A program made the position numbers and the translations under genes. From Clostridia bacterium (GTDB lineage Bacteria > Bacillota_A > Clostridia > Oscillospirales > CAG-272): a DNA stretch of 24,711 nt. The stretch's first letter is position 1; each line of letters begins with the position of its first letter. The notes under the pieces are model-generated. The model saw only the letters and a program-made list of their open reading frames with translations. It had not been told where the DNA came from and did no database searches. Shown piece by piece: positions 16,452 to 23,990 of the stretch. Where the stretch lies: contig JAFTDQ010000140.1 of NCBI GenBank assembly GCA_017454075.1, positions 1 through 24,711 of the forward strand, given 5' to 3'.

Positions 16452-18551
16452 TCATATAATCGGCTGAACGCCGACACCGTCAAGCGAGAACGGCTGGAAG
16501 CCGATCGAATACGCAGGGGAGTTTGGGGCAAGGGTAAAGTCCCCGTTCTTTGCGTCCGCAAAAAGCGGGTCTGCCACCTTGGAATGGGTATCCATGCCTT
16601 TTTTCTGCCACGAGGCGAAGGACGTGTGCATGATCCTCACTTCGCCGGACGTACACCAGTAGAGGTTGTAATCCCAGAATGTCTTGTACGATGGCCATGA
16701 CGACTCTCTGATGAAGCTTCCCGTCTCGTAGATCACGATATTCTGGCTGAAGACCTCGCCGTTGGGGGGCGGATCTGCAGGGGGATTGTCGCCGTAGCGC
16801 GTCATCTGGTAATCAACGCCGAATGCGAAAATGTTGTTTCTTATGATATTCCCGAAGCTGTCGAAATTGCATCCCCAGCCGCCGGCATTGGCGTTGCGGA
16901 CTATATTGTTCTGAATGGTTATGCCCGAGCAGCTGTTGTCGAGAGTTATGCCCTGCCCGGCAGCCCACCATTCGGAGGCGTAAATGTTCTCGACGAGATT
17001 GTACTCCACTACGGTCTCGGGAGAAACGCCAAGCATATATATCGCCCCGTGACTTCCGAGAATACCGGTGCCTATGTCATGAACATGGTTCCACGAAACC
17101 CGGTTCCCGCGGCTCTCGTTGAGCGGGAAAATGCTCCAGTTCCATCCGAGCGATATTGCCCACTGCATCTGGCCGGAAATATCGTTGTGAGTGATCGTGT
17201 TGAATCCGCTCTGCCCCACCATTATGCCGGCCGGCCCGAGATAAAACTCGCCGCAGTTGTCGATCCTGCAGTTGGAAACGGTATTGTTGTTGACCTTTGC
17301 GTAATCGTTTGCGGGTCTCTCAAGCTCTCCTATGCGGATCGCTCCTCCGCCAAGGTGCGTAAACCGGCAGTGATCGATCGTATTGTATTTGCTTCCGGCT
17401 CTGAGCCAGAGCGCGTAACCGGCAAGATTTTTAAATATGCACTGGCTGAACTCGCAGTTAATGAGGGCTGTGCCGTAAACTGCCGCCGGAGCGTTTGTTT
17501 CAGCCTGAACGCTGTGATATCCGCCCGCCGTCGCCGCGTCGGTTCCGCTGAAGGTTACGCCTACGAACCTGAGTCCGTCGACGGTTTTCCCGGCCGAAGG
17601 CGAAATCTCGACAAGGCTCCGCTGTTTTGCCGCGGAAGCCGTTATGCCGTCGACGGTCTCGCCGTCCTGAAGATGGTAGTATATCTTTTTCTCTCCTCTG
17701 TCGAGATACCATCTGCCCGGTACGTTCAGCCCTTCCTTGACGTTCTCAAGATAATAACCGTACGACCAGGTGAGCGGTCTCCACGACCCGCTTGTGAACA
17801 CCGCGGTAGACTGTTCAAAACTGATGTTCTGAACATACAGTCTTGCCTCCATCCAGTACTGGAGAATGACAAATTCGACGTCTTTCACGCGATAGATATC
17901 CGAAGGAATATCCCCCTTCTTGAAGAAAAGCTGACGGAGCGCGAGCTCGTCGCCGGACAGTCCGGTGACTTCGTTTGCCCAGCCGGTGCTCTTGCCCTGC
18001 GACTGAGCCGGGATGAGTATCCCCTCCTCCGGCCAGCGCGTTCTCTCGCGCCTCGTTCCGTTTACGTAGAACTGCGTGAATCTGGTCAGCTCCGAATCGG
18101 AAAGGTCGGCGCATACGATGCCGTCCCCCGCGTCCGTCCAGCCCGTGATGCTCAGCGAACTCGTTATCACGGCCCCTTCGCCGAGGAACGTCGTTCCGCT
18201 GTCCTCCTCGGTAAGTTTCAGCGTTTTTCTGAGATAATACTCGCCTTCAGCGAGATTTACCGTAACGTCCCCGTCGATTTCCCGGGAAGCCTTAACGGCC
18301 TCTTCGAGGCCGCCGATCGCGTTCTCCGCGCTTGAGCCGTCGCCGGTGCCAAGCGCCTCGGGCGCCGCGTAAAGTTGAATTTTCATCTTGTCTTTTTCCT
18401 CCACCTGAACCGGTACCGGAGCCTCCGTCGTACCGTTGTCGGCAGTTTGATCGTTACCGTTTTCGCCGCCGTGTGAACAGGACGACGCGATAAAGCATAC
18501 GATCAGAAGAACAGATATCAGTACTCTTTTCAGTGTTTTTGCTTTTTTCAT
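16452..18551 (-). CDS. Right-handed beta-helix lipoprotein, glycoside hydrolase-like (GH141/GH120 type)
   Basis: 699 residues. Lipoprotein signal with Cys25 (VCFIASSC), then a Thr/Glu linker. Residues 58-180 hold the opening of a parallel beta-helix (LYAAPEALGTGDGSSAENAI, VTVNLAEGEYYL) and FYVNGTRRERTRWPEEG. A jelly-roll-like insert and many Asn-rich coils follow (FNTITHNDISG, RGNRVSWNHVHD, TVVEYNLVENI, ITIQNNIVRN), ending ADPLFADAKNGDFTLAPNSP. This arrangement is shared by GH141 and GH120 enzymes and some lyases; specificity cannot be told by eye. It is surface-bound and probably trims a plant or host glycan for import. It starts three bases after the solute-binding protein stop. Confidence 0.82.
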   Translation of the reverse strand: MKKAKTLKRVLISVLLIVCFIASSCSHGGENGNDQTADNGTTEAPVPVQVEEKDKMKIQLYAAPEALGTGDGSSAENAIGGLEEAVKASREIDGDVTVNLAEGEYYLRKTLKLTEEDSGTTFLGEGAVITSSLSITGWTDAGDGIVCADLSDSELTRFTQFYVNGTRRERTRWPEEGILIPAQSQGKSTGWANEVTGLSGDELALRQLFFKKGDIPSDIYRVKDVEFVILQYWMEARLYVQNISFEQSTAVFTSGSWRPLTWSYGYYLENVKEGLNVPGRWYLDRGEKKIYYHLQDGETVDGITASAAKQRSLVEISPSAGKTVDGLRFVGVTFSGTDAATAGGYHSVQAETNAPAAVYGTALINCEFSQCIFKNLAGYALWLRAGSKYNTIDHCRFTHLGGGAIRIGELERPANDYAKVNNNTVSNCRIDNCGEFYLGPAGIMVGQSGFNTITHNDISGQMQWAISLGWNWSIFPLNESRGNRVSWNHVHDIGTGILGSHGAIYMLGVSPETVVEYNLVENIYASEWWAAGQGITLDNSCSGITIQNNIVRNANAGGWGCNFDSFGNIIRNNIFAFGVDYQMTRYGDNPPADPPPNGEVFSQNIVIYETGSFIRESSWPSYKTFWDYNLYWCTSGEVRIMHTSFASWQKKGMDTHSKVADPLFADAKNGDFTLAPNSPAYSIGFQPFSLDGVGVQPII

Positions 18552-18554
18552 TTT

Positions 18555-20039
18555 TTATTCGTCCAGTGTTCCGACCTTAAGAATGCTTTCGTACAGGTTG
18601 TGCGCCGCATTGTCAAACATTTTTCTGCGCACTGCATATGCCGTCGTGAACATTTCGCCCGAACGCATTATTTCCTCGAAGAAGCTGTAGGCGCCACTTG
18701 TTGCCTGGGAATACAGATGCGCAATGTCAAACACTCTCGTTTCCATGATAATGTCAAGCATTCTCTTGGAATCCTCGTCGGTGGTATACTTGTCCTGAAG
18801 CGCGGTCTCGTAGAAGGCGGGGATGATCCTCTTTCTGCTTTCGCTCGCCATGATCTCCATGGCCGCGCCGATCTTTTCAAGATCGGTGCCGGTTATGTTG
18901 CTGGGAATGCAGAGAACGGAGAAATTGTTCAGGCAGGAATTGTGATAATTCTTCTGCGCCTCATCGTACTTGGGATACGGGAGGACTCCGTAGTCGAAGT
19001 CACGGTCGCGGTACTGATCGTAAAGCGCTGAAAGCCTGATCGGATTGAAAAGAATGTTCCCGGACTTGAAAATGGGGTGCTTGTCCTCGTAGGTAAAGCC
19101 GTTGTTTCCGTGCCAGTACCAGAAGCAGCCTTCGTTTTCTCTGAGGAGCTTTCTGACCTTTTCAAAGCAGTTGACCGTTTTTGTATCGTCAAGCGTGCAG
19201 ACAATGTCATCGCCGGTCGACTTGAATATTGTCTGCTCGAACGCCGGAAGATACGCGGTGACGCTCGTGTTGAGATCGGAAATCAGGCCGTAGAAGTCGT
19301 CCTTGTCGCGGTTCATGTCAGAGTTAAGGTCGATGTACATGTCTTTGGTGAGATTGTACAGATAATCGACGGTCCAACGACCTTCGTCAACAACCTGATA
19401 GAAATTCTCAAGATTTCTGTCCTCGACTATCTCTTTGTTGAAAAGATAGCCGTACGCGGTCTGCATGGCTGTTATGCACGCGTCGGAAACCGCGGAATAC
19501 AGTCTGTCACCGACAGTAAAACTGTCGTTGATGGTCTTTGACCAGTAGGGCTTATCCAGATTGACGTAGGGGATGTCTCCGTTGCCCCAGTTGTGGAAGA
19601 GGTTCTCGAGAATCATGCCGCCTGTCGTGTACATAAACGAAGCGACAACGTCGAAATCGTGTGTTTCGCTAAGTATCGACGTTCTGACGTAGTTAGGCTG
19701 TTCGGCATGAGTTACGTTGTTGATCGGAATGGAATCGATGGTAATTCCGAGACGCTCCTCGACCGCCCTGTTGCGTCTGTATACCGCTTCGCTCGTTATG
19801 TCGCCCTCTGCCGGTTCTTCGACATACATTTCATAGTTATACCAGGAAACGGTAGTGAAGGTCAGATACTTTCCGTCAAATCTGACGCTGCCCGGCACGT
19901 CGTCGGTCTCCGGATCGGAGATGTTTGTGCCGGTGCCGACCGCCGCTGTGCTTTCCGCCGGATTGTTCGACGTATTGCACGCGACGGTACCAAGCAGCAT
20001 AAGAACAGCAAGCAGGAGGGAAATTAATGTTTTTTTCAT
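18555..20039 (-). CDS. Extracellular solute-binding lipoprotein (ABC sugar-uptake type)
   Basis: 494 residues; AAGGAG at 20049-20054. Lipoprotein signal ends LLGTVAC with Cys21. The mature part has the SBP layout: a Thr-rich tether, VEERLGITIDSIPINN, DFDVVASFMYTTGG, NLDKPYWSKTINDSFTVGDR, YGYLFNKEIVED, FKSGNILFNPIRLSAL, DFDYGVLPYPKYDEAQKNYH and C-terminal helices. This is typical of the large family-1-like binding proteins of clostridial oligosaccharide ABC systems. No membrane permease or ATPase gene lies beside it, so the permeases must be elsewhere or shared. Its position just before the beta-helix and GH31 genes suggests that it binds their substrate. Confidence 0.88.
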   Translation of the reverse strand: MKKTLISLLLAVLMLLGTVACNTSNNPAESTAAVGTGTNISDPETDDVPGSVRFDGKYLTFTTVSWYNYEMYVEEPAEGDITSEAVYRRNRAVEERLGITIDSIPINNVTHAEQPNYVRTSILSETHDFDVVASFMYTTGGMILENLFHNWGNGDIPYVNLDKPYWSKTINDSFTVGDRLYSAVSDACITAMQTAYGYLFNKEIVEDRNLENFYQVVDEGRWTVDYLYNLTKDMYIDLNSDMNRDKDDFYGLISDLNTSVTAYLPAFEQTIFKSTGDDIVCTLDDTKTVNCFEKVRKLLRENEGCFWYWHGNNGFTYEDKHPIFKSGNILFNPIRLSALYDQYRDRDFDYGVLPYPKYDEAQKNYHNSCLNNFSVLCIPSNITGTDLEKIGAAMEIMASESRKRIIPAFYETALQDKYTTDEDSKRMLDIIMETRVFDIAHLYSQATSGAYSFFEEIMRSGEMFTTAYAVRRKMFDNAAHNLYESILKVGTLDE

Positions 20040-20076
20040 TTAAGCAGTCTCCTTTTTGTTTTTCATTGTTTTTTTA

Positions 20077-20730
20077 CTATTTCTCAAACGACACAATAAC
20101 GGTCGCGTCGTCCTCGTAGTCGAAATCGGCGGGAAGATCGTCAAGACCGGCCTTGATCAGCGAACCCAGCCAGTACGACTCGGGATTGTAGTAATTGAAA
20201 AACCTGATCTCGATGCGGTTGCCTGTCACCGAATAGGAGATGTCGGCGCATTTTGTCTGATTCTGCGAGGTTTCGATCTTGTTGCTGCCGTCATATTCCG
20301 TTATGGTGTATATGGTGTGGACCTCGCGGAGCGTCTCGCTGTCCGAGCTGACGGCAAACGAGAAATACTGTCCGTACGCTCCGTTTGAGAGATACAGAAC
20401 GTGTTCTCCCGCAAAGGCGTTGACTCCCTCCGTTTCATCAGGGAGGGTCGTCTCGTCGGGTACATCCGTCAGATCTTCGGCAGACGACGGCGTCTCCTCC
20501 GTGTCCGCGGGTTCGGTTTTTCTTTCCGCTGCGTCAGGGACTGGAGCCGCGGTCCCGTCGGTTACGTTTGAAGCAACAACGGGTTCCCGCGTTTTCGGTG
20601 CCGTTGTCTGCCCTTCGCCGCCCGCTCCGCACGCGGCAAGCGGGAATATCACCGCAAGAACAAGCAGCGATCCAATAATTATTTTCAGTGTTTTCGTGTT
20701 CAACATTCTCTTGCGTTTAGTGGCTTTCAT
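20077..20730 (-). CDS. Lipoprotein with one copy of the unnamed 'YG' surface domain
   Basis: Up to 217 residues. The ATG at 20730 overlaps the preceding gene by 14 bp; an alternative ATG at 20706 gives a shorter n-region (MLNTKTLKIIIGSLLVLAVI) and is equally possible. The lipobox is PLAAC. A Thr/Glu/Asp-rich tether of about 75 residues follows, then a C-terminal domain of about 110 residues: EHVLYLSNGAYGQYFSF, YTITEYDGSNKIETSQN, IRFFNY, LGSLIKAGLD and DATVIVSFEK. I recognise no described family. It is clearly paralogous to the C-terminal domain of the 21806-22450 gene (shared GEHV.Y...GAYG, ITEYDGS/ATEYDGS, TSQN, L...GLD) and more distantly to the two domains of 22571-23479. It is probably an extracellular beta-sandwich displayed on the membrane; the function is unknown. 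Confidence 0.75.
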   Translation of the reverse strand: MKATKRKRMLNTKTLKIIIGSLLVLAVIFPLAACGAGGEGQTTAPKTREPVVASNVTDGTAAPVPDAAERKTEPADTEETPSSAEDLTDVPDETTLPDETEGVNAFAGEHVLYLSNGAYGQYFSFAVSSDSETLREVHTIYTITEYDGSNKIETSQNQTKCADISYSVTGNRIEIRFFNYYNPESYWLGSLIKAGLDDLPADFDYEDDATVIVSFEK

Positions 20731-21778
20731 AGGGGCGGGGTTCGGCGGTTATTCCGTCAAATATTCCTGTCGGAACCCTGCCCGTCATCCAGTCCGGTAT
20801 ATCTATGCCAAGCGAATAAAGAACTATCGCCGCGGTGTCGCTTATGTTCATGTCGCCGGGTTCCCCGTGAAGAACGCCGGGGCCGGTAACGGCAAAAGTT
20901 ATGTACTTTTCGGAATCCGTCCATCCGCCGTGGCTCATTCCGTTGCCTCCGTGATCCGTCGTCACAATGAAGACAGTCGAGCCGGCGCAGCCTTTTTTGA
21001 CGAGAGCGTCGTATATCTCTCCTATATGCACGTCGATCCCTTCAACGGCCTTTGTGTGCGCGGACGTCCCGTAACCCACGCCGTGAAGCGCTCCGTCCGG
21101 GTCGTTAAGATGAACGAACATGAATCTGAAGTCGTTTTCCGCTATATAGCTGCAGGCTTTTTCGGTGACCTTGTCGTCACGGTTTGCACGGCCGTATTTG
21201 TAGACGCCGATGTCGTCCTCGACTATACTGTAGTTTACGTTCGTCCAGTTGCAGATTGACGAAAGGAGGGCGTCGGGTTCTTTCTCTCTGATTATTTTGA
21301 AAACCGACGGGCAGGCCGGGTTTGCCGCGGTCTTGCTTGCCGAATTGTCGTTGGTTATCCAGTGCTTGTCCGGCGTCACGCCGTGAAGGCACGAGGCCCA
21401 GCAGTCGCCGCTAAGCGACGGATACATCGTAAGAGCGGAATACGTGACCGCTCCGTTTGCGAATATGCGGTCAAAATTCGGCGTGTTTGCAGTTTTGAAC
21501 GCCGAACCGGCACCGTCCACGCCGACTATGACTACCCTCTTTATTTCGCCGTCGTCATCGGGAGGGAGAACCTCGCCGCCCGACTGAACGGGCTGAGTGT
21601 CGGGTATACCGGACGTTTCAGCCGCGGGACCGGTCGGCCGCGCCGTCGAAGCGGGAGCGTCCGTCTTAAGCTCTGTGCCGGCGTCTGCCGTGGTGCCGTC
21701 GGCAGGCGAAAGGCCTGCCGTGCAGGCGGCGAGCGCAAAAACGATCGCCGCGAGCACAAAAGCAAGTGTTTTTTTCAT
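20717..21778 (-). CDS. Type I phosphodiesterase / alkaline phosphatase superfamily lipoprotein
   Basis: 353 residues. Lipoprotein signal MKKTLAFVLAAIVFALAAC (Cys19) and a short tether. The catalytic fold has VVIVGVDGAG (first metal Asp), TPNFDRIFANGAV, MYPSLSGDCWASCLHG (the likely Ser nucleophile region), HLNDPDGALHGVGYG, TTDHGGNGMSHGG and a C-terminal MNISDTAAIVLYSLGI. This matches the nucleotide pyrophosphatase/phosphodiesterase-like branch of the alkaline phosphatase superfamily, which cleaves phosphodiesters or phosphomonoesters with two metals. It sits outside the cell between two genes encoding the unnamed surface domain. The Shine-Dalgarno is weak and the gene starts 27 bp after the upstream stop, consistent with one transcript. 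Confidence 0.86.
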   Translation of the reverse strand: MKKTLAFVLAAIVFALAACTAGLSPADGTTADAGTELKTDAPASTARPTGPAAETSGIPDTQPVQSGGEVLPPDDDGEIKRVVIVGVDGAGSAFKTANTPNFDRIFANGAVTYSALTMYPSLSGDCWASCLHGVTPDKHWITNDNSASKTAANPACPSVFKIIREKEPDALLSSICNWTNVNYSIVEDDIGVYKYGRANRDDKVTEKACSYIAENDFRFMFVHLNDPDGALHGVGYGTSAHTKAVEGIDVHIGEIYDALVKKGCAGSTVFIVTTDHGGNGMSHGGWTDSEKYITFAVTGPGVLHGEPGDMNISDTAAIVLYSLGIDIPDWMTGRVPTGIFDGITAEPRPYESH

Positions 21779-21805
21779 TTCGAATCAGTCATCGGATGAA
21801 AAGCT

Positions 21806-22450
21806 TCAGGACCCGAAGGTAACGACAAGGATATGATCTGTTTCAAAATCAAAATCCTCGGTGTACTGCTCGTCGAGCCCGACCCTGATAAGGTTTGCGA
21901 ACCAGTAGTCGGAGCCTTCCTGCGAACCGTCAGCAAGATAGTTTGCGAATGTTATTTTGAGCTTGCCGTCGGTTATCTCATATTTGAAATCCGCGTGTTT
22001 GATGGCGTTTTGCGAGGTGTCTATCGCGCCGCTGCCGTCATATTCGGTCGCGGTGTAATAGGTGTGGAGCTCCTTGAACTCGCCGGAGTCCTCGGAGATC
22101 GTGAACTGCCAGTATATGCCGTACGCGCCGTTCGTCGCGTAAAAGACGTGTTCGCCGTAGAAAGCGGGCAGTTCGGGATCATTTTCGGACGTTACGTCCT
22201 CGGAAGTTACGGGTTCCGCCGAAATAACGTCGTCGGAGGTCGCGGGCTCGGCCGAAGTTACGTCGTCGGAGGTCGCGGGCTCGGCCGAAGTAACGTCGTC
22301 GGAGGCCGCGGGCTCCGGAGCCTTGCCGGTGGTTGACGGCTGGGTCTGATCCGGCTTGGTACCCGTGTTTTCGCCATTGCCGGTGCCGCATGCCGCAAAA
22401 GAGAGAACAAGCGCAAGAACGGCAATAATTGAAATAATTGTTTTTTTCAT
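21806..22450 (-). CDS. Lipoprotein with one 'YG' surface domain and an 11-residue repeat linker
   Basis: 214 residues from the ATG at 22450, with AAGGTGA at 22458-22464; the longer frame from 22528 adds residues ahead of a normal signal peptide and is rejected. The lipobox is LSFAAC (Cys21). A tether contains about four copies of an 11-residue unit near TSDDVTSAEPA. The C-terminal domain reads GEHVFYATNGAYGIYWQF, YTATEYDGSGAIDTSQN, LKITFANY, ANLIRVGLDEQ and HILVVTFGS. It is the closest paralogue of the 20077-20730 protein. I know of no named family; an extracellular binding role is inferred from export, tether and context. Confidence 0.8.
   Translation of the reverse strand: MKKTIISIIAVLALVLSFAACGTGNGENTGTKPDQTQPSTTGKAPEPAASDDVTSAEPATSDDVTSAEPATSDDVISAEPVTSEDVTSENDPELPAFYGEHVFYATNGAYGIYWQFTISEDSGEFKELHTYYTATEYDGSGAIDTSQNAIKHADFKYEITDGKLKITFANYLADGSQEGSDYWFANLIRVGLDEQYTEDFDFETDHILVVTFGS
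22188..22319 (-). repeat. 33-bp tandem repeat in the lipoprotein linker
   Basis: Four in-frame units of 33 bp (22188-22220, 22221-22253, 22254-22286, 22287-22319) encode the 11-residue spacer unit. The middle two are nearly identical and the outer ones more diverged. It may vary in copy number through slippage, changing tether length. Confidence 0.85.
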
Positions 22451-22484
22451 TGGATTGTCACCTTTTTGTCTGGTTTCGTGTGTT

Positions 22485-22499
22485 ATGCCGTAACGGCAT
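22485..22499. promoter_or_regulatory. Small perfect inverted repeat in the leader of the 21806-22450 gene
   Basis: ATGCCG-TTA-CGGCAT, 35 bp upstream of the start codon at 22450. It could be an operator or a leader RNA hairpin. I could not place a convincing promoter beside it. Confidence 0.35.
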
Positions 22500-22528
22500 G
22501 CTTTAAAAAAATCGGACGGTTTTGTCAT

Positions 22529-22564
22529 GTTTCTCCGCCCGCCTGAGCGGGCAGGCGGAGAAAC
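22529..22564 (-). other. Intergenic hairpin after the first gene of the operon
   Basis: GTTTCTCCGCC (22529-22539) pairs with GGCGGAGAAAC (22554-22564); the inside can instead fold as GCCCGC-CTGA-GCGGGC. It begins six bases past the stop at 22571. On the minus strand there is no T-tract, so it may only partly terminate or protect the upstream mRNA. The arms resemble the hairpin at 16413-16442. Confidence 0.65.
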
Positions 22565-22570
22565 CGTTTT

Positions 22571-23479
22571 TCAGCTTCTTTTCTTCGAAAAAACGACAGC
22601 GGCTGCCGAGGCGGCGGAAACGAGCGCGATCAGGGATATGACGATGCCGTCCGACGTCTGGGCGCTCGACTGCTCTTCCGCGCTCAGAAGGTTGGGAAGA
22701 AGGATGCCGCCGAAGGAGGCGGTGAGGACCTCGTTATCGCCGTTTGCCGACTTCTTATTGTCGTTGAGTTTGCCGTTGGGGAACTGGTCGAGCGCGACAT
22801 ACCCGGTGCACTGCGACGGATAAGACCATCCGCTGAGCTTTACGGTCACGTCAGCGCCGTTTTCGGGATCGACCTCCGTGTCGACGGTGTATTCAATGTT
22901 CACTCTTTCATCGTTTACCGTAGAGATGAAGTCAACGGCGGTGCCGGATGTCGCATCCTCCCAGATGAGCGGAGCCACGTCATTGACTCTGCCGCTTGTT
23001 CCGTTGATATTGAACACGTAGGCTCTGCCGTAAGCGGTGTTTGTGAAATAAATGATGTGCGCGGAGCCGGTCTGCTCGGTGGAAAAGCTGAAGGTCGTTT
23101 CGGTGGTCGTGAACGTCGTATCCTTGCCGTCAAATCTGAGCTTTGTCGTCTGACCGAGATAAGCTTCGTCGGCATTGTTGAAGTTGGAAACCGTGACGTC
23201 CATTTTGGTGCCGCTGACCTTCCAGCTGACGGTGACGGGATCGCTGCAAGCCGAGAGCCTGCCGTTGCTGAAGTCTTCCGACGCGACTATGCAGGTCGTG
23301 ACTAAGGTCTTTTCGAACGCGTCGACCGTGAACTCGATGATTCTGCCGTAATCGCCGCGCGTAAAGTAGATGTAATGTTTGCCCGCGAACTCGTTTTTAT
23401 CCGCCGCGGAGGCGGTGATCGCCAGCACAGACATGATTATCATTAACGCGGACAGGCAGATAGATAGGATTTTTTTCAT
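22571..23479 (-). CDS. Cell-surface protein with two 'YG' domains and a C-terminal QTSD-type anchor
   Basis: 302 residues from the ATG at 23479; GGAGAGG at 23489-23495 and the promoter at 23579-23608 exclude the longer frame from 23623. The cleavable signal peptide ends ITASA before ADKNE. The first domain begins GKHYIYFTRGDYGRIIEF, the second AHIIYFTNTAYGRAYVF; both are about 110 residues and are related to the domains of the two downstream lipoproteins. The C-terminus is SAQTSDGIVI, a hydrophobic helix and SKKRS. That is the layout of a sorting signal in which QTSD replaces LPxTG, as I recall for PQTxD-type tails in related Clostridia. It is the first gene of the operon. It probably coats or binds something at the surface; the ligand is unknown. 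Confidence 0.8.
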   Translation of the reverse strand: MKKILSICLSALMIIMSVLAITASAADKNEFAGKHYIYFTRGDYGRIIEFTVDAFEKTLVTTCIVASEDFSNGRLSACSDPVTVSWKVSGTKMDVTVSNFNNADEAYLGQTTKLRFDGKDTTFTTTETTFSFSTEQTGSAHIIYFTNTAYGRAYVFNINGTSGRVNDVAPLIWEDATSGTAVDFISTVNDERVNIEYTVDTEVDPENGADVTVKLSGWSYPSQCTGYVALDQFPNGKLNDNKKSANGDNEVLTASFGGILLPNLLSAEEQSSAQTSDGIVISLIALVSAASAAAVVFSKKRS

Positions 23480-23578
23480 TTGTTTTTTCCTCTCCTTTTT
23501 TTTAATGCTCGGCGCGCCTGATGCTGTCCAAACCGTCCGGAAAAACCGTGTCAGCAGCGCCGGGAGCCATTTTGAAAT

Positions 23579-23608
23579 ATTATACTGAAACTTGAACGGA
23601 AAAAACAA
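23579..23608 (-). promoter_or_regulatory. Probable promoter of the nine-gene surface/glycan operon
   Basis: Minus strand: TTGTTT (23603-23608), 18-bp spacer and perfect TATAAT (23579-23584). It lies about 100 bp upstream of the start at 23479, so the transcript has a leader of roughly 90 nt. The -35 is non-consensus, which would suit activation by the AraC regulator. Confidence 0.65.
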
Positions 23609-23680
23609 TGGCAAAATACTCAAATTATGGGCTTTTCGTTCAGAGAATGATTTTTATTAGAAAATGAGTAAGATTATGAA

Positions 23681-23854
23681 CTATACATCCGGATGAAGGG
23701 CATTGACGAGTTTTCGGATGTAATTTAGAGTGACGGTGCTGTGCCAATCCGCAGGAGCAGAAACGCTCATGCATTTTTTCACCTTGGATAAATAGGCCAT
23801 AATTTGTTTGTAAGAGTATTTTTTCGTAAGGCCAAGAAGCTGGCTTCGTATCCG
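23681..23854 (-). pseudogene. Possible gene remnant of unknown family
   Basis: A minus-strand frame reads RIRSQLLGLTKKYSYKQIM, AYLSKVKKCMSVSAPADWHS and TVTLNYIRKLVNALHPDV, then TAG at 23681. The composition looks like real amphipathic protein, but the first in-frame ATG (23800) lacks a Shine-Dalgarno and the frame is cut upstream by the hairpin/repeat block at 23860-24022. It could be the C-terminal end of a gene interrupted there, or a small protein of 39 residues. No family recognised. Confidence 0.3.
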
Positions 23855-23859
23855 AAAAA

Positions 23860-23882
23860 AAGGACATCCGTTGGATGCCCTT
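23860..23882. terminator. Bidirectional terminator-like hairpin
   Basis: AAGGACATCC-GTT-GGATGCCCTT, a 10-bp stem with one mismatch, with an A-run before it and a T-run after it. It borders the block that holds copy 2 of the 35-bp repeat. Confidence 0.6.
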
Positions 23883-23955
23883 CATTTTTGTTCTGAATGA
23901 CCGGACTGTTGAACCGAGTTCGCCATTTATCCGGCGCTTTGCGTTCCTCCCGCCT

Positions 23956-23990
23956 GCGAACGCTTTCAACCCGCTTTATTCACATTATTT
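23956..23990 (+). repeat. 35-bp dispersed repeat, copy 2
   Basis: Differs from 12062-12096 at three positions. It sits between the hairpins at 23860-23882 and 23988-24022. The frame through the longer block reads MPFIFVLNDRTVEPSS on the plus strand and FRTKMKGIQRMSFFSD on the minus strand, but neither looks like a genuine gene. Confidence 0.7.

Noticed and set aside
17049..18335. Plus-strand open frame of 428 codons
   Set aside because: Antisense to the well-supported beta-helix lipoprotein; no motif, signal or ribosome site.
20279..21259. Plus-strand open frame of 326 codons
   Set aside because: Crosses two genuine minus-strand lipoprotein genes in antisense and has a low-complexity Ser/Val composition.
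22188..22319. CRISPR-like array
   Set aside because: The 33-bp units are contiguous without spacers and stay in frame as a protein linker.
23640..23969. Minus-strand frame of 109 codons starting MKAFAGGRNAKRR
   Set aside because: It runs through the dispersed repeat and a hairpin, lacks a ribosome site, and changes character abruptly; most likely a spurious frame of a repeat element.
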